Origin: JBBDWZ01 sp050732575
GTDB lineage: Bacteria; Gemmatimonadota; Gemmatimonadetes; Longimicrobiales; RSA9
Reading direction: 5' to 3'
DNA: 5,735 nt
Assembly (NCBI GenBank): GCA_050732575.1
Contig: JBOHRF010000342.1
Span: 1 to 5,735, forward strand
A program made the position numbers and the translations under genes. A model generated the notes under the pieces. That model did not search any database. It had not been told where the DNA came from and saw nothing but the letters and a program-made list of their open reading frames with translations. This document shows, one piece after another, positions 1 to 5,735 of the stretch. The number at the start of each line of letters is the position of its first letter. The stretch's first letter is position 1.

Positions 1-1
1 G

Positions 2-958
2 GAGCGCGAGTCAGAGCCTTCGGTTTATCAACGCCGGGCCAAAGGTGGACGAATTCTGGTGACCCGGCGACTGGCGGCGCGCTCATTGTTAACGGGCGGG
101 TTTGACATCGAGCGCGGTAGCACGCTCGCATCGCCGGCCGTGTTCTGCATCGCGTTTGAAATATGCGTGCCCGAGACCATCGAAGAGCTGACGCAGTCAC
201 GCTGGCGCAACACGATTGGCCTGAGTCTGTCCGTCGATCGCACGGACCTGCCGCTGGATCCGACGGCAGGACACTATCTGCGCAGCAGCACGGCCTGGGC
301 GCCGCCCTGGCTGCTTTCTGATGTGACCTTCCTGCGCTGGGACGGTGAGGGCGCGAAGTTTCATGAGTTCCGGCCGGGCTGGGTTGCCGCCTTCTCGCTT
401 CGATTGGGCACATTCTTCAAGAGCTCCACCATCAGTCCCATGGGAGATTTTCTGCCGCCCGAGGAACGCTTCTATGCGGGCGGCGCCTACACCGTGCGTG
501 GCTATGGCCAGAATCAGCTGGGTGATGGCGTGTATGTGACCGACTCGACCGTAGTCGACACGGACGGAGAGGAGATCCCGCACAACTCGGCGCGATTCGT
601 TCCGCTGGGAGGCACGGCGCTGGGCATTGCCAATGCCGAGTTGCGCTTGCCCTCACCCGTCTTTGGTCGGCGCATGCGGCTGGCGCTGTTCGTCGATGCC
701 GGTGCCATTGGCACGCAAAACATCTGGGAGCTGAGTGGTAGTGAATGGAAAGTCACTCCCGGTGTGGGGCTTCGCATTCAGTCCCCCGTGGGGCCCGCGC
801 GCATCGATGTTGCCTACAACCCGTACGATCCGGCGATCGGGCCATTGTATCTGGCCAGAGACGATCTTCTCATACGCGTGCGCGATGATTTTCGGCCCGC
901 CCGCGGTTCGTTCTTCAGCCAGTTCCGCGTGCACCTGGCCGTGGGTCAGGCTTTTTGA
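2..958 (+). CDS. Omp85-superfamily outer-membrane barrel protein (TamA/BamA type), C-terminal part, 5' end outside window
   Basis: This is the C-terminal 318 residues of an Omp85-family beta-barrel, the outer-membrane partner in assembly or transport machines. The frame has no stop back to base 2, so the gene starts upstream and the GTG at 59 is an internal Val. Visible are amphipathic strand-like segments, the family's conserved loop-6 signature (RFYAGGAYTVRGYG, VRGY codons at 494-505), a late strand GLRIQSPVGPARIDVAYNPY, and a last residue Phe after the alternating stretch FRVHLAV, as expected of a barrel recognised by the BAM machinery. The periplasmic POTRA repeats and the first strands must lie upstream. 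The barrel alone does not separate TamA from BamA. The overlapping downstream tamB-like gene favours a TamA-like role, which is inference. The only two cysteines are at 146-148 and 164-166. The taxonomic hint to Gemmatimonadota rests on remembered sequence style. Confidence 0.88.
   Translation, partial: ERESEPSVYQRRAKGGRILVTRRLAARSLLTGGFDIERGSTLASPAVFCIAFEICVPETIEELTQSRWRNTIGLSLSVDRTDLPLDPTAGHYLRSSTAWAPPWLLSDVTFLRWDGEGAKFHEFRPGWVAAFSLRLGTFFKSSTISPMGDFLPPEERFYAGGAYTVRGYGQNQLGDGVYVTDSTVVDTDGEEIPHNSARFVPLGGTALGIANAELRLPSPVFGRRMRLALFVDAGAIGTQNIWELSGSEWKVTPGVGLRIQSPVGPARIDVAYNPYDPAIGPLYLARDDLLIRVRDDFRPARGSFFSQFRVHLAVGQAF
943..950 (+). promoter_or_regulatory. Weak ribosome-binding site for the tamB-like gene
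   Basis: The sequence GGGTCAGG ends 7 bases before the ATG at 958 and contains a partial Shine-Dalgarno core (AGG). It lies inside the last codons of the barrel gene. The match is poor, and because the upstream stop TGA (956-958) and the start ATG (958-960) share one base, initiation probably relies partly on ribosomes terminating on the upstream gene. No promoter can be placed between the two genes. Confidence 0.35.
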
Positions 959-3900
959 TGGCGTCATCACCGAGGCCCAGCGCGGCCCTGGCTGCTTTCC
1001 TGAGCGGTTTCTTCATAGCGGCATTCGCGGTAGGTGTGAGCAGCGCCCTGGGAGATGCGCAGGAAGAATCGTCGCCTCAACCACAGGTCGTGGTGGAAGG
1101 CAGCTATGGGCGCGGTGAAATTGCGGTCGCGCATCGCACCATTGGTGAGCGCGTCGCGGCCCTCCGTGTGCCGGCCCGCCGGCTGCAAGGCGGCCTGCGC
1201 GTTCGACTGCGCAGCCTGGTGTGGCGTGACGGCACACGGCCCCCGTTTGCTCGCGTAGCTGAGGTCAACGGTGTGCTGGACATGGCGGCCGCGGAGCGGG
1301 GCGATGTGTTGGTGCAGCACCTCGTGCTCACTCGTGCACACGTGCTGCTCGAACAGTCGCAGCCGGGTGGCCAGTGGAACTACGAGCGTGTTTTGGCGGA
1401 TCTGCTCGACCATGACGACGCCAACGGCGACGCTAGTGGTGTCGGCAATGGAGATGATGGTGAGCGCAATTCGGTCCTGCTCACTGACGTGCGCATCATC
1501 GACTCCAGAGTGCAGATCGATCAGCCCAGTACGGATCTCGCGTTCGATGATGTCGATGGACAGCTGGCACGAATTCAAATCTCTGCGCCGAATGCGATTC
1601 ATCCCGAAATCGACGTTACCCGGCTCAGCACGGAGTATCGCGACCTGCGGTCGCAAGAACAGATCAGGGTCGTGGCCGAGGACGCTCGCGTCGTGCTGCC
1701 CGGGGATAGCGTCGTGTTCCGCGCCGCGGGCGCCCAGTTGGACAACTCCCGGTTGACCGCGTTGAAGGGCGTATGGACGCCAGGCGCGCCCGGGCTGGGT
1801 CTCAACGTGACAGGTAGAGCCAACCATGTTGTGCTGGCTGACCTGGCGTTTCTGAGCGACAAACTTCCTACCACGGGCCGGGGCAGCTTCACGTTTGCGT
1901 TGCGCCCGATCAACGATGAGGTGCTCGAGCTTCGACTTTCGGATGCTGAGGTGGAGACGGAGGGCTCGCGCCTGCGCGGTGCGGCCAGCCTCCGCACGGG
2001 TGGTAAGGCACTGGAACTCCTGTCTGTGGATGCACGCCTGGAACCGCTCTCGCTGGCACTGGTTGAACGAATGACCGGCCGAACGTTGCCGTATGGCGGC
2101 GCACTAACGGGAACGGTGCGTGGCACTGGTGGCAACCTGTCATTCAATCTGAATGCACAGTTGACGGCAGCGGGGTTGAGCGAGCCGTTCGCAACTCGCT
2201 TGGAGGGCGCGGCGCGACTGGCGGGCGGCGAGTTCACGCTGCAACGATTGCAGGCCCAGCTCCAGGACGTGCCGGCCGCCGCGCTGCGACCGATCGCTTC
2301 CGGGTTGCCCTTCTCGGGTACCATCAACGGCACGATTACGCTCAACGGTCCGCCGGAGCGCTCGCCGCTGTCATTGAGCATGCGCCTGGCCATGGCGGGT
2401 GGCAACATCGAAGTAAACGGGATGCTCGACTTAACGCGTGAGCAACCCGCGTATGATCTCACGGGACGTCTGATCGACATTGGCCTGGCTCAAATCTTTG
2501 AGCCACGTATGCCGCCCGCGCGCCTCAGCGCGCGCTTTACCCTGCGCGGGCGCGGCTTCCAACCGGAGAGCGCCAACGCGCAGCTGACGCTGGCCGGGCG
2601 GTTTACGGGCTGGCGAGTGCAATCCGATGACACCGTAATGGTTGCCGCTCGTGTGAGTAACGGTGCACTCACCGTTGACCAGGGTTTGCTCGAACTCGGT
2701 CCACTGCATGTGGAGAGCGAAGGAACCTGGCGCTTCACTACACCCGAAACCGGCGCCGTGCGCTACCGCGTCGCGGTCGACGATCTGACACCGATCGCGC
2801 CGTATGTGCCCGCCTTTCCGGATTCGGCTTCGGGCAAGCTCCAGGCGCAAGGCTCCATTGCCGGTTCGCTGGCGCGTATGCGCATCGAGGGCGATGTGCG
2901 CGGTGAAGGTGTGCACTTCGCTGGCTGGGCGGCAAATTCGTTGCGCTTCAAGCACACACTCGTGCTGGGTGACACTGTGCCCGAAATCCGCGTGGTAGGT
3001 GATGCGAGCGACATTACTTCGCCCGCGGCGGGTGCATTCAGTACGGCCACGTTGGATCTGCAACTGGACGCGCCCAGACTCAAACTCGAGCTTCGTGCCG
3101 ATCGCACGGAAGGTGGCTTGATTGAGGTGGTGGCCGACGGCAACGTGCCCAACGTAGGTGTGCGCCAAGTCGTGCTGCAGCGCATGCGCATCGACCTGGG
3201 CGCAGGGCGCTGGGCCCTGGTCTCGCCCGCCAGTATTGAATGGGGAAAGGCCGCCGATGGTGTGGAAGTACACAACTTCGAGCTGACTGCACCGGATCGA
3301 GGCGGCCGTCTGTTGGTCGACGGTCGCATACTTCCTCTGGCACGCATTGACGTGCGCGTGGAAGCGGACGAATTGCCGCTTGCCGATGTGCAGCGCATGC
3401 TCGGACGCCGACCCGTTCTGACGGGCGCGCTCTTCGCCAACGGCGAAGTGCGCGGGCCAGGCGAAGCACCCAGCATAAACGTTGAATTCCGCATCGATGG
3501 CGGTGTCTACAAGCAGGTCGGCTTCAGCCGCGTGGAGGGCAAACTCGCGTATCGCGCTCAGCTGTTGACGGCCAACACGCGCGTCCAATTCGATACCGCC
3601 GGCACTCTGGACGCCAGCGCTTCCCTGCCCGTGCGCGTGGTCTTTGCGCCGGCCCTCGATTTTGCCTGGCTGGATGCCGGTGAGGTGCGCGGCTCGCTGG
3701 TGGCAGAGAACCTGAAGCTGGCTGCGGTCACAGGCTTCTTCCCCGAGCTGCGCGATGTCCAGGGCGGCCTGAGCGCAAATGCAACCTTATCCGGCACGGT
3801 TGGTCAGCCCAATCTCACCGGCACCATCAATCTCGAGGGTGGTGCCGTGACCGTGGTCCCGCTCGACCGGCGCTACACGGAGATTACGGCCGACATCGGC

Positions 3901-5097
3901 TTCGATCAGCGCAGCGCGCAGATTCGGACCCTGCGCGCGCGCAGTGATGGCTGGCTCGATACCAGCGGTCACATCGAATTCCCGGAAATCGACGACCCGA
4001 CGGCCAATCTCACGGTCGCCTTGCGCGGCTTCCGCCCCGCAGGTGTGGAAGATCGCGAAGATGCAGCCGCAACCGGTGAAATCCGGATCACGGGTCCGTT
4101 GCTGCGGCCTACCCTTAGCGGTGCGATAACGTTTGCTGACGGCGACGTGCCCGTGCCCCAGTTCGGTCGGCGCCCATTCGACCAGGCGCTGGCCATGCCC
4201 CTGGACATCAAGGAGCCGGGTGCCACGGAAGGAGGCAGCTGGTTCGACAACATGCACATCGAGAATCTGCGTCTCACAGCGGGTTCCGGTTTGTGGGTCT
4301 CGTCACGCAATGCACGCGCTCAGTTGACCGGCACGCTCACCATCGACAAGCCGGGCGAGGACCTGATCATTGTGGGCACGCTGGAAGGTCGACGCGGCAC
4401 GTACACACTGGAAGCAGGACCGATTGTCCGGCGCTTCGAGATCGTCAACGCGCAAGTCCGCTTCCTGGGTTCATCCGAAATCAATCCCGTGCTCGATGTG
4501 ACCGCGCGACGCGTGATCCTGGATGCTACGGGTCGTGAGTTGGAGATTCAGGTGCGCGTGGGCGGAACTCTGGACGCACCGACGCTCTCACTGGCCAGCG
4601 CCAACGCTGCGCAGATACCGCAGTCCGAATTGCTCGGCTTCCTTATTTTTGGACAGCCCACCCTCGGGTTGAGCGGAAACTACCTTCCGGGCGAAGCACT
4701 GCTGCAGGAAACGTTTCTCAGTGGCTTTGCCGAACTGGCCACGCTGGAGCTGGAAGCCGCGCTTGGTGCGCCCTTCGATTTCTTCCAGATTCGGTTGGGT
4801 GGCGGGCCGTACGGCGGACTCGGATCACCAACGCTCGTGGTTGGCCGTGAACTGAGCAATGATGTTTTTCTGACCGTAGAGTCCGGCATTGCCGCGTTGT
4901 TCGGACCCAACACGGATGGTGGCCCGGCCAATTCCTGGGCCGTGCGCCTCGAGTGGCGGATCGACCCACGCACATCGTTGCGCGTGGGCTATGAACCTGC
5001 CAATCAGGTGAGGCGCTACCGCGGCATTGGTGTGGCGCTGCCCGTCAACCGAAGGCAACAGGCAGCGGTGGAGTTTCGAAAACGCTGGACGTGGTGA
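958..5097 (+). CDS. tamB: TamB-like translocation/assembly module protein (AsmA-like N-terminus, DUF490 C-terminus)
   Basis: This complete 1379-residue protein belongs to the TamB/AsmA-like family, inner-membrane-anchored proteins whose long hydrophobic beta groove bridges the periplasm. They are linked to outer-membrane protein assembly and phospholipid transport. Residues 9-31 are one hydrophobic segment (ALAAFLSGFFIAAFAVGV), a signal anchor or possibly a cleaved signal. Residues 122-150 have an AsmA-like pattern (LVLTRAHVLLEQ, then G-QWNYERVL), followed by an acidic linker at 151-169. The middle is repetitive, Gly-rich and beta-prone. From about residue 1040 comes the TamB domain, with GTLEGRRGTYTLEAG at 1140-1154, VRFLGSSEINPVLDV at 1167-1181 and SELLGFLIFGQP at 1223-1234, matching the family's usual 'sE-lsyLlFGrp' motif. 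The protein ends WTW. E. coli TamB is 1259 residues, so the size fits. ATG 958 is preferred over the adjacent in-frame TTG at 955. I see no cysteine anywhere. The 3' end overlaps the convergent gene by 53 bases. Confidence 0.93.
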   Translation: MASSPRPSAALAAFLSGFFIAAFAVGVSSALGDAQEESSPQPQVVVEGSYGRGEIAVAHRTIGERVAALRVPARRLQGGLRVRLRSLVWRDGTRPPFARVAEVNGVLDMAAAERGDVLVQHLVLTRAHVLLEQSQPGGQWNYERVLADLLDHDDANGDASGVGNGDDGERNSVLLTDVRIIDSRVQIDQPSTDLAFDDVDGQLARIQISAPNAIHPEIDVTRLSTEYRDLRSQEQIRVVAEDARVVLPGDSVVFRAAGAQLDNSRLTALKGVWTPGAPGLGLNVTGRANHVVLADLAFLSDKLPTTGRGSFTFALRPINDEVLELRLSDAEVETEGSRLRGAASLRTGGKALELLSVDARLEPLSLALVERMTGRTLPYGGALTGTVRGTGGNLSFNLNAQLTAAGLSEPFATRLEGAARLAGGEFTLQRLQAQLQDVPAAALRPIASGLPFSGTINGTITLNGPPERSPLSLSMRLAMAGGNIEVNGMLDLTREQPAYDLTGRLIDIGLAQIFEPRMPPARLSARFTLRGRGFQPESANAQLTLAGRFTGWRVQSDDTVMVAARVSNGALTVDQGLLELGPLHVESEGTWRFTTPETGAVRYRVAVDDLTPIAPYVPAFPDSASGKLQAQGSIAGSLARMRIEGDVRGEGVHFAGWAANSLRFKHTLVLGDTVPEIRVVGDASDITSPAAGAFSTATLDLQLDAPRLKLELRADRTEGGLIEVVADGNVPNVGVRQVVLQRMRIDLGAGRWALVSPASIEWGKAADGVEVHNFELTAPDRGGRLLVDGRILPLARIDVRVEADELPLADVQRMLGRRPVLTGALFANGEVRGPGEAPSINVEFRIDGGVYKQVGFSRVEGKLAYRAQLLTANTRVQFDTAGTLDASASLPVRVVFAPALDFAWLDAGEVRGSLVAENLKLAAVTGFFPELRDVQGGLSANATLSGTVGQPNLTGTINLEGGAVTVVPLDRRYTEITADIGFDQRSAQIRTLRARSDGWLDTSGHIEFPEIDDPTANLTVALRGFRPAGVEDREDAAATGEIRITGPLLRPTLSGAITFADGDVPVPQFGRRPFDQALAMPLDIKEPGATEGGSWFDNMHIENLRLTAGSGLWVSSRNARAQLTGTLTIDKPGEDLIIVGTLEGRRGTYTLEAGPIVRRFEIVNAQVRFLGSSEINPVLDVTARRVILDATGRELEIQVRVGGTLDAPTLSLASANAAQIPQSELLGFLIFGQPTLGLSGNYLPGEALLQETFLSGFAELATLELEAALGAPFDFFQIRLGGGPYGGLGSPTLVVGRELSNDVFLTVESGIAALFGPNTDGGPANSWAVRLEWRIDPRTSLRVGYEPANQVRRYRGIGVALPVNRRQQAAVEFRKRWTW

Positions 5098-5735
5098 ATT
5101 CTTCAAACCGAACGGGATCGTGCGCGCGGCGAATAGCCGCATCGAGCACCGCGGAGCGCACGCGTGCAATGGAATCCTCAGACAGACAGTGCACGGGTGC
5201 AATGCAGTCAGTGCGATTCAAGGCTTCGCGCACCCAGGACGGCGTGCCCGGCCACAGAAAGACGGTGCGATAACCGTTGACTGTTTGAAGCAGTTGTGCC
5301 GGCTGCTGCGCAACAATCACCGCGATGGATGAGTTGCGCTTGGCCAGCTGACCGCGTTCTACGGCCCGACTCAGTTTGTGCGCGATCGTTTCCGTGGCTA
5401 CGATCACAGCCAGTGGACCCTGCTCGATACGAGCGCGCAGTTCGCGCACGGCTTCGAGTGACAGCGTCACTTCCACAATGGGCCGGTCCGGCCACCGGCT
5501 CGCGACTTCGCCTCGATGATACGGCGTGGTCACCACAAACGGTGTATGGTTGACCATCACATCGGCCGCTTCCGTGTGCAGGACCAGCGCTGTAGCATTG
5601 ATGCCCAGCCGCTGTTTCAGTTCTGCGGCAATGGTCTCGGTTTGCGCCGCGTCGCACTCGATGATAGGAATGACTTGTCGCTCAACTTCAGCAACGGCGG
5701 TGATCAATCGCAGGATGATGCGACTGTCCAAACCC
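5045..5735 (-). CDS. C-terminal effector-like domain of a probable GntR-type transcriptional regulator, N-terminus outside window
   Basis: This is the last 229 residues of a minus-strand gene. The frame is open to the right edge (the TTG at 5729-5731 is probably internal), so the true start is beyond the window. The fragment alternates beta strands and helices and has no signal peptide or membrane segment, so it looks cytoplasmic. Recognisable pieces are VIPIIECDAAQTETIAAEL (an E-C-[ND]-x-x-Q type start), VNHTPFVVTTPYHRGEV at 5504-5554, a segment PLAVIVATETIAHKL, and TVFLWPGTPSWV. I associate the 'EC[ND]..Q' start followed by 'V.TP[FY]H..EV' with periplasmic-binding-like effector domains that follow a GntR winged helix in some regulators. 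That is recollection, and no DNA-binding domain is visible here. The alternative is a stand-alone alpha/beta ligand-binding protein of unknown role. That the reading frame is real is much surer than its function. The coding end runs 53 bases into the convergent tamB-like gene, stopping at TGA 5045-5047. Confidence 0.75.
   Translation of the reverse strand, partial: GLDSRIILRLITAVAEVERQVIPIIECDAAQTETIAAELKQRLGINATALVLHTEAADVMVNHTPFVVTTPYHRGEVASRWPDRPIVEVTLSLEAVRELRARIEQGPLAVIVATETIAHKLSRAVERGQLAKRNSSIAVIVAQQPAQLLQTVNGYRTVFLWPGTPSWVREALNRTDCIAPVHCLSEDSIARVRSAVLDAAIRRAHDPVRFEEFTTSSVFETPPLPVAFG

Noticed and set aside
59..61. GTG as the start of the barrel gene
   Set aside because: The frame continues without a stop to base 2, and a start here would give a barrel lacking its first strands and all POTRA repeats; the gene is cut by the window edge.
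955..957. TTG as the start of the tamB-like gene
   Set aside because: The ATG directly after it (958) is a stronger start and gives the classic TGATG stop-start overlap; the difference is one residue.
967..1827. 286-codon minus-strand open frame
   Set aside because: It is antisense to the 5' part of the tamB-like gene, with no recognisable domain and composition typical of a shadow frame.
1599..2480. 293-codon minus-strand open frame
   Set aside because: It is a shadow of the tamB-like gene; the translation is a Ser/Arg/Pro-rich low-complexity sequence with no recognisable domain.
2518..2533. GCGCGC-CTCA-GCGCGC inverted repeat
   Set aside because: It is inside the coding sequence and explained by Ala/Arg codons (PARLSARF) in GC-rich DNA; it has no T-run or regulatory context.
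2431..3588. 385-codon open frame on the minus strand within the tamB-like gene
   Set aside because: It lies wholly antisense to a strongly supported gene; its translation is rich in His, Arg and Cys with no family pattern, as expected for a shadow frame in GC-rich DNA.
5158..5167. 10-base palindrome GCACGCGTGC as a possible operator
   Set aside because: It is within the coding part of the minus-strand gene, far from any promoter, has no second copy nearby, and is likely chance at this GC content.
5027..5332. 101-codon plus-strand open frame following the tamB-like gene
   Set aside because: It overlaps the end of the tamB-like gene and is antisense to the better-supported minus-strand frame; its translation has no domain-like pattern.

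Overview
This GC-rich window holds parts of three protein genes and almost no non-coding DNA. The layout and protein types indicate a diderm (outer-membrane-bearing) bacterium. The style of the Omp85 barrel (a short Cys-containing strand-loop reading SPAVFC...C, the VRGYGQNQLG loop, and VGPARIDVAYNPYD near the C-terminus) reminds me of Gemmatimonadota proteins. That placement is from memory and could not be checked here.

Layout: (1) Bases 2-958, plus strand, are the C-terminal part of an Omp85-superfamily outer-membrane barrel (TamA/BamA type), cut by the left edge. (2) Bases 958-5097, plus strand, are a complete 1379-residue TamB-like protein with an N-terminal membrane anchor, an AsmA-like N-terminal section, a long beta-rich middle and a clear C-terminal TamB (DUF490) domain. 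Its ATG shares one base with the TGA of the barrel gene, so the two are very probably translationally coupled. (3) Bases 5045-5735, minus strand, are the C-terminal 229 residues of an alpha/beta cytoplasmic protein, cut by the right edge. It resembles the effector part of GntR-type transcriptional regulators, but its DNA-binding end is not in the window. Its last 53 bases overlap the end of the tamB-like gene tail to tail.

The first two genes form a recognisable unit. The Omp85 barrel sits in the outer membrane, and the TamB-like protein is anchored in the inner membrane and spans the periplasm. In characterised bacteria such pairs act in outer-membrane protein assembly and/or phospholipid transport between the membranes. 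The convergent gene appears functionally unrelated.

I see no RNA gene, mobile element, CRISPR array or convincing terminator, and no gene-free stretch above a few bases. I did not find an obviously new system. The most notable points are the 53-base convergent coding overlap, the lone cysteine pair in the barrel, and the unidentified effector domain of the minus-strand gene.
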